Origin: Pyrinomonadaceae bacterium
Lineage (GTDB): Bacteria > Acidobacteriota > Blastocatellia > Pyrinomonadales > Pyrinomonadaceae
DNA: 7,293 nucleotides
Reading direction: 5' to 3'
Assembly (NCBI GenBank): GCA_018060305.1
Contig: JAGOWF010000138.1
Location: forward strand, 1 to 7,293
Under the pieces are notes generated by a model that worked only from the letters and a program-made list of their open reading frames with translations, did not search any database and had not been told where the DNA came from. The translations under genes were made by a program, and so were the position numbers. Below, in pieces: positions 1-5,872 of this stretch. How positions within the stretch are numbered: position 1 is the stretch's first letter; each line of letters begins with the position of its first letter.

Positions 1-60
1 GCCCTCCTTATATTCCTCTTCAGTAACTACGTAGGTAAGTTCTTTATCGGTTGTGCTCAT
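1..60 (-). CDS. Presumed BrnA-type antitoxin, partial (N-terminal 20 residues only)
   Basis: The ATG at 60-58 opens a frame that stays open to the left edge of the window. The 20 visible residues begin MSTTDKELTYVV and are followed by an acidic stretch, TEEEYKEG. The first 17 bases overlap the end of the toxin gene in another frame, the usual layout of a toxin-first brnTA pair in which the antitoxin is translated after the toxin. BrnA antitoxins bind and neutralise BrnT and repress their own promoter through a ribbon-helix-helix domain. That domain would lie outside the window, so the family call rests on position alone. Another antitoxin class is possible. Confidence 0.55.
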   Translation of the reverse strand, partial: MSTTDKELTYVVTEEEYKEG

Positions 61-325
61 GATAGATATTTACTTCCTTTGCGTCGGCCTCTCTGGCAGA
101 AATAATCCGGGTTTTGCCTGATCGTTCAGTGTAAGCCACAAAAAGAAGGCGAGAATTTGTGGCTCCTACGATCTGAAATCGAACTTCATCATCTGAGTGA
201 GTATCATCAAATAATTCAACGGCATTCTCATCGTCAAATGCCTCGGTTGCTTCGGTAAAACGTACTCCATGCTTTCGAAAGTTAATGGCTTCCTTGTTTT
301 CATCCCATTCAAACTCCATGTTCAT
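44..325 (-). CDS. brnT: BrnT family (DUF497) type II toxin, RelE-like ribonuclease
   Basis: This 93-residue protein is full length for the family. The N-terminal signature is clear: FEWDENKEAINFRKHGV at residues 5-21, including K11, N15, K18, H19 and G20. It is followed by a strand-rich core (FQIVGATNSRLLFVAYTER, 50-68) and the C-terminal RIISARxA motif (73-80) with E84 and Y88. BrnT proteins have a RelE-like fold, cleave RNA and stop growth until bound by BrnA; that activity is family knowledge. The start could be M1 (325-323) or M3 (319-317), since neither has a good ribosome-binding site. By hand count, 61-320 is about 43% GC, against about 58% in a sampled row of preT, which suggests separate acquisition. 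The gene starts 32 bases after the preT stop in the same direction. Confidence 0.85.
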   Translation of the reverse strand: MNMEFEWDENKEAINFRKHGVRFTEATEAFDDENAVELFDDTHSDDEVRFQIVGATNSRLLFVAYTERSGKTRIISAREADAKEVNIYHEHNR

Positions 326-329
326 TATA
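324..329 (-). promoter_or_regulatory. Possible -10 box (TATAAT) of the toxin-antitoxin pair
   Basis: On the minus strand an exact TATAAT overlaps the first toxin ATG, within an AT-rich 32-base gap after preT (326-357). If used, transcription would begin near the second ATG (319) and give an almost leaderless toxin mRNA, consistent with the missing Shine-Dalgarno. No good -35 hexamer is visible at the expected distance. The match may be chance in AT-rich DNA. Confidence 0.2.
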
Positions 330-357
330 CCGACATATATAGATAAATGAATATCTT

Positions 358-1752
358 TTAATGAGGATTCGGATCGACCGGGGCTTTTGGCGGATCGCGG
401 ACAACCGCACCCGCGAACTCGACCTTCGCGCCGGTCAACGCTTCATGGATTCCCATCGCTGCGAGTTTGCCCATTTGCGATGCATCGACGGCCTCGGCAC
501 CACCGTTGGCACAGTCGCCGCCGGCGAACACTTTCGGGTCGGATGTTTGCATATTGCCATTGGTAACAACGCGGCCTCGCTCGTCGGTTGTCACGCCGAT
601 GACATCGCTAAAGAACGATGCCATTTTCTGCTGGCCGATGGCTTTGATGATCTGATCGCATTCGATGACCAGATCGCGGCCATCCGCGGTGGTGCACCTC
701 AATGCGGCGACATGTCCGTCGCCGATGATCTCGATCGGTGTCGTTTGCCAGCGAAATTCGATGCCGTCTTTACGGGCAAGCTCCAGTTCGTAATCATAGG
801 CCGGTGCGTCTGCCTCGGTACGGCGATATACGAGCGTGACCTTTTCGGCACCTAGTCGTTTGGCTTGGGTGACGGCGTCGATGGCGGTATTGCCGGCACC
901 GATGACGACGACATTGCGGCCGAGCGGCACGGATTTCCAATCTCGGGTCTTGACCTGTTCGATAAAGGCTAGAGCGTCGTAAACGCCTTCGATATCTTCG
1001 CCCGGTATGTTGAGCTTGTTCGTCTCACCGAGGCCGACACCGAGAAAAACAGCGTCGTGCCACTGCTTAAGCAGATCGATACCGACGTGATTGACCGGAC
1101 CGAGTTCTTCGCCCGTTCCGGCGACGATCTCGGTATTCAATCGAAATTCGACACCCATTGTCGCAACGTGTTCGACCTCAGACAATGACACGGCCTGCGG
1201 CATTTTGTACTCGGCCATGCCGTAGGTGTCGAGCCCGCCGGCCTGCTCGCGGCGTTCGTAAACTGTCACGTCGTAACCGAGCCGCGACAGATACGTCGCA
1301 CACGACAGGCCTGCCGGGCCTGAGCCAATGATGCCGACGGACTTGCCTGTGGATTCACCTTTCGTGAATATCTGCTTGTCGCTCGCGAGCGCGTGATCGG
1401 TCGCATATCGCTGCAGTCGGCCGATCTCGATCGGTTTATCGATGAGCGTTTTCTCAACGCACGCGCCTTCGCACAGAACCTCGACGGGACACACGCGAGC
1501 ACATGTCGCTCCGATCGGATTAGCATCGAATATCACCCTTGCCGAGCCCATCACGTTGCCGCTGGCGATCTTCCTGATGAACGACGGCACGTCGATATGT
1601 GTCGGGCACGCCCGCGTGCACGGCGCGTCAAAGCAATACAGGCAGCGGTTCGCCTCCTGCATCGCTTCGGCAGCAGACATCGCCGGGTTGATCTCGGCAA
1701 AGTTCTGCTCGATCTGAGTGATGTCTAAAGGTGTGCAGTAGTTATCTGCCAT
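358..1752 (-). CDS. preT: NAD-dependent dihydropyrimidine dehydrogenase subunit PreT (FeS-FAD-NAD(P)H electron-transfer subunit)
   Basis: PreT passes electrons from NAD(P)H through FAD and two 4Fe-4S clusters to PreA, which reduces uracil or thymine to the dihydro form in the cytoplasm. The 464 residues show cluster cysteines C37, C40, C45, C49 and then C88, C94, C98, with Q114 sixteen residues after C98. This spacing reproduces that of mammalian dihydropyrimidine dehydrogenase, including its unusual glutamine ligand, and favours PreT over the glutamate synthase small subunit GltD. The FAD Rossmann motif GSGPAG is at 143-148 with E166 ending its second strand. The NAD(P) motif GAGNTA is at 285-290, and the closing FAD motif AGGDCANGG at 410-418. 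The C-terminus is a short Pro-rich tail. PreA is not adjacent in the window; the next gene is a toxin. The start at 1752 has a GGTGA Shine-Dalgarno match at 1766-1762 that lies inside a palindrome arm. Confidence 0.88.
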   Translation of the reverse strand: MADNYCTPLDITQIEQNFAEINPAMSAAEAMQEANRCLYCFDAPCTRACPTHIDVPSFIRKIASGNVMGSARVIFDANPIGATCARVCPVEVLCEGACVEKTLIDKPIEIGRLQRYATDHALASDKQIFTKGESTGKSVGIIGSGPAGLSCATYLSRLGYDVTVYERREQAGGLDTYGMAEYKMPQAVSLSEVEHVATMGVEFRLNTEIVAGTGEELGPVNHVGIDLLKQWHDAVFLGVGLGETNKLNIPGEDIEGVYDALAFIEQVKTRDWKSVPLGRNVVVIGAGNTAIDAVTQAKRLGAEKVTLVYRRTEADAPAYDYELELARKDGIEFRWQTTPIEIIGDGHVAALRCTTADGRDLVIECDQIIKAIGQQKMASFFSDVIGVTTDERGRVVTNGNMQTSDPKVFAGGDCANGGAEAVDASQMGKLAAMGIHEALTGAKVEFAGAVVRDPPKAPVDPNPH

Positions 1753-1760
1753 AAGAGTTA

Positions 1761-1862
1761 TTCACCACAAAGGCACGAAGAAACACAAAGTAATTGGTCG
1801 CCACATTCGCCAAACGGACTTGTATTAAATAACTTTGTGTCCTTTGTGCCCTAGTGGTGCAA
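1761..1862. repeat. 102-nt imperfect palindromic element between the beta-ureidopropionase gene and preT
   Basis: The arms are 1761-1791 (ttcaccacaaaggcac...) and 1832-1862 (...gtgccctagtggtgcaa), separated by a 40-nt loop. In the minus-strand transcript I count 26 base pairs, two of them G-U, with two mismatches and one or two bulged bases. The element fills nearly all of the 115-base gap. No T-run follows the stem, so it is not a classical intrinsic terminator. Its preT-proximal arm ends GTGGTGAA and contains the only Shine-Dalgarno-like site for preT. The arm motif (caccacaaaggcacgaag) resembles short repeats I recall from intergenic regions of many environmental bacteria; this is memory, not a search. 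Confidence 0.75.
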
Positions 1863-1867
1863 TTTTC

Positions 1868-2737
1868 TTAGTCCGCCACGATCGCACCGTATGCGTCAGG
1901 CCGTCGGTCGCGGAAGAATTGCCAGGTGTTGCGCACCTCGCGGATCTTGTCCATATCGAGATCGGCGACGACGAGTTCATCCTGATCGCGCGTGCCGACG
2001 GCGAGCATCTGGCCGCGCGGGTCGCAGAAATAGCTCTGGCCGTAGAATTCGCCGATGTTCCACGGGGCCTCTGTGCCGACGCGGTTGATCGCACCGACAA
2101 AGTAGCCATTCGCCACAGCGTGGGCGGGCTGTTCGAGCTTCCAGAGATATTCGCTTAAACCGGCGACGGTTGCCGACGGATTAAAGATGATCTCGGCACC
2201 GTTCAGTCCGAGACACCTCGCTCCCTCAGGAAAATGCCGGTCGTAGCAAATATAAACCCCGATCCGCCCGACGGCCGTGTCAAAACACGGATAGCCGAGG
2301 TTGCCCGGACGGAAGTAAAATTTCTCCCAAAATCCGGGATTGACGTGCGGAATGTGCGTCTTGCGATACGTCCCGAGGAACGTGCCATCAGCGTCGATAA
2401 CGGCGGCAGAATTGTAGTAGATGCCCGTCTGCTCTTCCTCATAGATCGGAACGATGAGCACCATCCCATACTGCTTGGCGACGTCCTGCATCAGTTTGAC
2501 GGTCGGCCCGTCGGGAATGCGTTCGACCGCCTCGTACCATCGAGTCTGCTGTTCGGCACAAAAATACGGCGTCGTGAATATCTCCTGAAAACACAACACC
2601 TGCACGCCCTGACCAGCAGCCGCCTCGACGAATTTCATCTGATGGTCGATGTTCGCCTTCTTGATCTCCGCGATCGGAGCGTCCGCTTCCTTCTGATTAT
2701 GGGCCTGTATCAGCCCACCCTTTACTATTCTCGCCAT
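1868..2737 (-). CDS. pydC: Beta-ureidopropionase (N-carbamoyl-beta-alanine amidohydrolase), nitrilase superfamily
   Basis: This cytoplasmic enzyme hydrolyses N-carbamoyl-beta-alanine (or the beta-aminoisobutyrate analogue from thymine) to the beta-amino acid, CO2 and ammonia, the third step of reductive pyrimidine breakdown. The 289-residue protein is one carbon-nitrogen hydrolase domain. Its catalytic triad is E52 (FQEIF), K126 (YRKTHIP) and C164 (ICYDRHFPE), with an additional conserved-type glutamate, E138. I chose the ATG at 2737, which starts MARIVKGGLIQ and has an AAAGAG site at 2747-2742. The same frame stays open to a TTG at 2824, but those 29 extra residues would only translate the palindrome at 2746-2824 and lie outside the hydrolase domain. 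The gene lies between the semialdehyde dehydrogenase gene and preT. Related agmatine or other amidohydrolases are possible from sequence alone; the neighbours favour this substrate. Confidence 0.85.
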   Translation of the reverse strand: MARIVKGGLIQAHNQKEADAPIAEIKKANIDHQMKFVEAAAGQGVQVLCFQEIFTTPYFCAEQQTRWYEAVERIPDGPTVKLMQDVAKQYGMVLIVPIYEEEQTGIYYNSAAVIDADGTFLGTYRKTHIPHVNPGFWEKFYFRPGNLGYPCFDTAVGRIGVYICYDRHFPEGARCLGLNGAEIIFNPSATVAGLSEYLWKLEQPAHAVANGYFVGAINRVGTEAPWNIGEFYGQSYFCDPRGQMLAVGTRDQDELVVADLDMDKIREVRNTWQFFRDRRPDAYGAIVAD

Positions 2738-2745
2738 AATACTCT

Positions 2746-2824
2746 TTGCAGAAGCCCGCGCGTAAGCAAGGGCGATACATTCAAGTTGAGTGTTTCGCCC
2801 TTGCTCACGCGCGGGCTTGCGCAA
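2746..2824. repeat. 79-nt near-perfect palindrome between the dehydrogenase and beta-ureidopropionase genes
   Basis: The core arms are 2752-2775 (aagcccgcgcgt...) and 2795-2818 (...acgcgcgggctt), 24 bases each. They match at every position but one, which becomes a G-U pair in the minus-strand transcript. Beyond a 2-nt mismatch, outer TTGC/GCAA arms (2746-2749 and 2821-2824) extend the stem. The 19-nt centre is itself nearly self-complementary (acattca/tgagtgt). The element begins one base beyond the dehydrogenase stop codon and ends 8 bases before the next ATG, filling the whole gap. No T-run follows it. It looks like a REP- or MITE-like element or an mRNA-processing/stabilising hairpin. Confidence 0.85.
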
Positions 2825-2825
2825 C

Positions 2826-4301
2826 TTAACTCATCCAATTTACACCCGCCTCGGGATTCCATTTGATCGTTGTCTTCTTCAATTTCGTCCAAAACTCTAT
2901 CGAGCTCTTGCCCGTGATGTCGTTGGCTCCGAATCGCGAATCGTTCCAGCCGCCAAAGCTGAACGGCTCGCGCGGGACGGGGACGCCGATATTGACGCCG
3001 ATCATTCCGGCTGATGCGTGGTCCATTATGTAACGGGCCATGCCGCCGCTTTGGGTGAATACCGACGCCGCGTTGCCGTAGGGATTTGCGTTCTCTATCT
3101 TGATCGCGTCGTCAACCGTGTCGGTGCGCATGATCGAGATGACGGGGCCGAATATCTCTTCGGTCGCGACCGACATTTCAGGCGTCACATGATCGATCAC
3201 GGTCGGGCCGACATATGTGCCGCCCTCTTTGCCCTCGACAGTGGTGTTGCGGCCGTCAACTAGTATCTTCGCTCCGTCGCGGACGGCCTCGGCAATGTAA
3301 TTTTCGATGCGTTCTTTTGCCGCTTGCGAGATAACGGCCCCGAGATTCATGCCGGGCACGACCTTCTTTGCTTCCTCGACGATCTGGTCAACGATCAAGT
3401 CAACATTGCCAACCGCGAGCATTGCCGACGCCGCCATACAGCGTTGGCCCGCGCAGCCTGACATTGACGCGGTGACGTTGGTTGCGGTCATTGTCGGATT
3501 GGCGTCGGGCAGGACAAAGAGGTGATTTTTTGCACCACCGAGCGAGACACATCGCTTAAGGGCATTGGTGCTTCTCTGATAAACGAGTTTCGCGACCTTG
3601 GTCGAGCCGACAAAGCTCACAGCCTCGATATCGGCATGGTCGCAAATCGCCTCGACGATCTCTTTTCCACCGTTGATGATGTTAAAAACGCCGTCGGGCA
3701 AGCCCGCTTCTTTGAGCAATTCGGCCATCCGCTGGCACGAGATCGGCACAAGCTCGCTTGGCTTCATTATCATCGTGTTGCCGAGTACGACGGCGTTTGG
3801 CATCGTCCAGTTCGGCACCATCAGCGGGAAATTGAACGGTACGATCGACGCCACGACGCCGAGCGGAAAATGATCGGTGCGGCATTCGACGCCCTTTGAC
3901 ACCTCAAGTATCTCGCCCGATACAAGCTGCGGCATCGAGCAGGCAAACTCGGTCAGCTCGATCGATTTCTCGACCTCGGCCTTGGCCTCATCCCACGTTT
4001 TGCCGTTCTCTTCGGAAACAAGCGCGGTCAGTTCGTCAAGATTCGCTTCGAGCAGTTCACGGTATTTGAAGAATACCTGCACCCGTTCTTTGATGGTTGT
4101 ATGTGCCCAACCGTCGGCAGCCGCCTTCGCTGATGCGACAGCCGCGTCAAGCTCAGCGGTCGTTGACATCGGGACACGAGACAACAGATTCCCGTCAATC
4201 GGAGACGTCACATCGAGCCAGTCGGACGCGCCGCTCTCGACAAATGCTCCGTTCAAAAAATTCTTGACCGTTGAATATTTCATTTTTGCTGCTGCTTCCA
4301 T
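2826..4301 (-). CDS. mmsA: CoA-acylating methylmalonate/malonate-semialdehyde dehydrogenase
   Basis: The enzyme oxidises malonate semialdehyde (from beta-alanine) or methylmalonate semialdehyde (from beta-aminoisobutyrate, valine or inositol) with NAD+ and CoA to acetyl-CoA or propionyl-CoA plus CO2. From the ATG at 4301 it has 491 residues, typical for the family. Counted from a TTG one codon earlier, the catalytic cysteine is C289 in GCAGQRCMA and the EEIFGP motif is at 382-387. The LGGAKNH motif (255-261) marks this subfamily: the glutamate that precedes LGG in most aldehyde dehydrogenases is serine here. The C-terminal block GVNIGVPVPREPFSFGGW (436-453) and DITGKSSIEFWT are also characteristic. 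The ATG is preferred over the TTG because it lies 7 bases after GAGGAGG and shares an A with the transporter stop (TGATG). The context points to the beta-alanine branch of pyrimidine catabolism. Confidence 0.9.
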   Translation of the reverse strand: MEAAAKMKYSTVKNFLNGAFVESGASDWLDVTSPIDGNLLSRVPMSTTAELDAAVASAKAAADGWAHTTIKERVQVFFKYRELLEANLDELTALVSEENGKTWDEAKAEVEKSIELTEFACSMPQLVSGEILEVSKGVECRTDHFPLGVVASIVPFNFPLMVPNWTMPNAVVLGNTMIMKPSELVPISCQRMAELLKEAGLPDGVFNIINGGKEIVEAICDHADIEAVSFVGSTKVAKLVYQRSTNALKRCVSLGGAKNHLFVLPDANPTMTATNVTASMSGCAGQRCMAASAMLAVGNVDLIVDQIVEEAKKVVPGMNLGAVISQAAKERIENYIAEAVRDGAKILVDGRNTTVEGKEGGTYVGPTVIDHVTPEMSVATEEIFGPVISIMRTDTVDDAIKIENANPYGNAASVFTQSGGMARYIMDHASAGMIGVNIGVPVPREPFSFGGWNDSRFGANDITGKSSIEFWTKLKKTTIKWNPEAGVNWMS

Positions 4302-5782
4302 CAAACTGCCTCCTCAACGGGTGGCACGGCCTTCATCAGTCCCCAATGAACAAAAAATGCGACACCAAAACCAACGAACCAGCCGTAATCGTAAAGCACG
4401 CTAAGAGTAGGAATTATCAACCCTATCCACGCAAAAAAGCAACCTAGCAGCGTTGCCGCGACCGCCCGCCAGTTCCAGCCGGCGTATTCGCCCTTTGTGC
4501 GATAGAGATCGGCAAGTTTCAGGCCCTTTTTTCTAACAAGCCAATAATCCGCGATCAGCACACCCGCAATCGACCCCAAACCGCCGCTGTAACCCACGAG
4601 CCAGCCGAAGATATAGCCCGACGGGTCGGCGAGCAGCTTCCACGGCTGCATCAGGATGCCGATGATGCCGGTGATCAGGCCGCCGGTGCGGAATGAGATG
4701 AGTTTTGGGAAAGCGTTTGCGAAATCATTGGCGGGCGAGACGACATTGGCGGCGATGTTTACCGACAACGTCGCCACGACGACCGTAAACATTGAGATCG
4801 CGACTACGACCGGCTGTGAGAACTGGCCGACCAGTTTAACAGGATCCCACGCGTCCTTCGGGTCCATCGACGGGAACACGATCAATGCCGCCGAGGTGAT
4901 CAGAATGCCCATCGCCGCGAAGATAGTCATCGTAGTCGGCAACGCAACGACCTGGCCGACGACCTGTTCACGCTGGCTTTTGCCGAAACGTGTGAAGTCG
5001 GGCATGTTAAGCGACAACGTCGCCCAAAAGCCGATCATCGCCGTAAGACTCGGCACAAAGATTGGCCAGAATTCGCCAAGTGTTTGAAACTTGCCCGGCT
5101 CGTCGAGCAGGAATCCAACGCCGCCGGCCTGAGACAGTATCCACGCGAGCAGCAACGCGGTCATTATTAGCACATACGGTGCGGCCCAATTCTCGACGAT
5201 CCGGAGCAGATCCATTCCGCGGTAAATGATCGCGATGTTCATCGCCCAAAAGAGCAGGAACGACAGCCACACCGTCGGCGTATGGCCGCCGACAGGGCCG
5301 CCGAGCAGCGTTTCCCAGCCCGGGATGAATGCCTTGAAGAACGTATGCAATGCCTCGCCGCCGATCCACGCCTGAATGCCAAACCAGCCGCATGCGACCA
5401 ACGCACGCATCAGTGCGGGCAAATTCGATCCGACCGTTCCATAGGCCGCCCGTGCAAACACGGGGAACGGAATACCGTATTTTGTTCCCGGATGTGAATT
5501 GAGCAGTATCGGCGCGAGCACGATCGTGTTCCCAAGCAATATCGTAAACAACGCCTGCCACCAGTTCATCCCAGCGGCGATCAGCCCCGAAGCCATCATG
5601 TACGTCGGGATGCAGTGGGCCATTGAGATCCACAACGCCGCGTAGTTATACGTCGTCCAGTTGCGTTTGAGGATCGGCACGGGAGCGAGGTCCTCGTTAT
5701 ACAATGGCGAAGACTCGATCTCGTCGAGAACATACGGCTGCAACTCAACGCGGCCGTCGTCGTGTTGGATGGTTTCGCTCAT
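4301..5782 (-). CDS. NCS1-family transporter (nucleobase/hydantoin/allantoin type)
   Basis: This 493-residue inner-membrane protein is rich in hydrophobic segments, consistent with the 12 helices of the NCS1 family, which import purines, pyrimidines, allantoin or hydantoins, usually with Na+ or H+. The N-terminal LYNEDLAPVPILKRNWTTYN (28-47) and NSHPGTKYGIPFPVFARAAYG (95-115) are family signatures. ACGWFGIQAWIGG (130-142) places W133 and Q137 with the spacing of the substrate-contacting Trp and Gln of the hydantoin transporter Mhp1. NIAANVVSPANDF (342-354) corresponds to its Asn-bearing helix 8, and GFWATLSLNMPDFTRFG (251-267) is also conserved. As first gene of the run it probably brings in the uracil, thymine or dihydropyrimidine degraded by its neighbours, although dihydropyrimidines, hydantoins or allantoin cannot be excluded. 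The 90-base upstream gap (5783-5872) has no clear Shine-Dalgarno, terminator or convincing promoter. Confidence 0.88.
   Translation of the reverse strand: MSETIQHDDGRVELQPYVLDEIESSPLYNEDLAPVPILKRNWTTYNYAALWISMAHCIPTYMMASGLIAAGMNWWQALFTILLGNTIVLAPILLNSHPGTKYGIPFPVFARAAYGTVGSNLPALMRALVACGWFGIQAWIGGEALHTFFKAFIPGWETLLGGPVGGHTPTVWLSFLLFWAMNIAIIYRGMDLLRIVENWAAPYVLIMTALLLAWILSQAGGVGFLLDEPGKFQTLGEFWPIFVPSLTAMIGFWATLSLNMPDFTRFGKSQREQVVGQVVALPTTMTIFAAMGILITSAALIVFPSMDPKDAWDPVKLVGQFSQPVVVAISMFTVVVATLSVNIAANVVSPANDFANAFPKLISFRTGGLITGIIGILMQPWKLLADPSGYIFGWLVGYSGGLGSIAGVLIADYWLVRKKGLKLADLYRTKGEYAGWNWRAVAATLLGCFFAWIGLIIPTLSVLYDYGWFVGFGVAFFVHWGLMKAVPPVEEAV
4309..4315 (-). promoter_or_regulatory. Strong Shine-Dalgarno for the dehydrogenase gene, inside the transporter's last codons
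   Basis: GAGGAGG on the minus strand lies 7 bases before the ATG at 4301 and is formed by the final Val-Glu-Glu-Ala codons of the transporter. With the TGATG junction it fixes the start and implies translational coupling. It is the best ribosome-binding site in the window. Confidence 0.8.
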
Positions 5783-5872
5783 AGGCTAGGCTCGTCAACA
5801 TTTGGGGTGTCGTGCCATATTCTAACCCACAAACAGCATTTTCGGCGGTAAAGCTACATGAGGGAATCCCCA

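Noticed and set aside
361..855. A 164-codon plus-strand open frame
   Set aside because: It is entirely antisense to preT, whose conserved FAD and NAD(P) motifs fix the coding strand.
358..1752. Glutamate synthase small subunit (GltD)
   Set aside because: GltD shares the fold and first cysteine set, but the Q114 spacing and the pyrimidine-pathway neighbours fit PreT better, and no gltB is present.
2746..2824. Intrinsic terminator after the dehydrogenase gene
   Set aside because: The stem is strong, but no T-run follows it on the transcribed strand and a co-directional pathway gene starts 8 bases later.
1761..2824. CRISPR array or direct repeat array
   Set aside because: The repeated sequences are inverted arms of two unrelated palindromes; there are no regularly spaced direct repeats.
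2234..2866. A 210-codon open frame on the plus strand
   Set aside because: It is antisense to beta-ureidopropionase, crosses the palindrome and the dehydrogenase end, and has no recognisable motif; the opposite strand has a clear nitrilase-family protein.
5007..5633. A 208-codon minus-strand frame inside the transporter gene
   Set aside because: It is an out-of-frame shadow of the NCS1 transporter, with an Arg/Gly-rich composition and no motifs.
5783..5872. Promoter for the catabolic operon (TAGAAT at 5824-5819 as -10)
   Set aside because: The hexamer is close to consensus, but no -35 box is seen at a suitable distance, and promoter rules for this organism are unknown.
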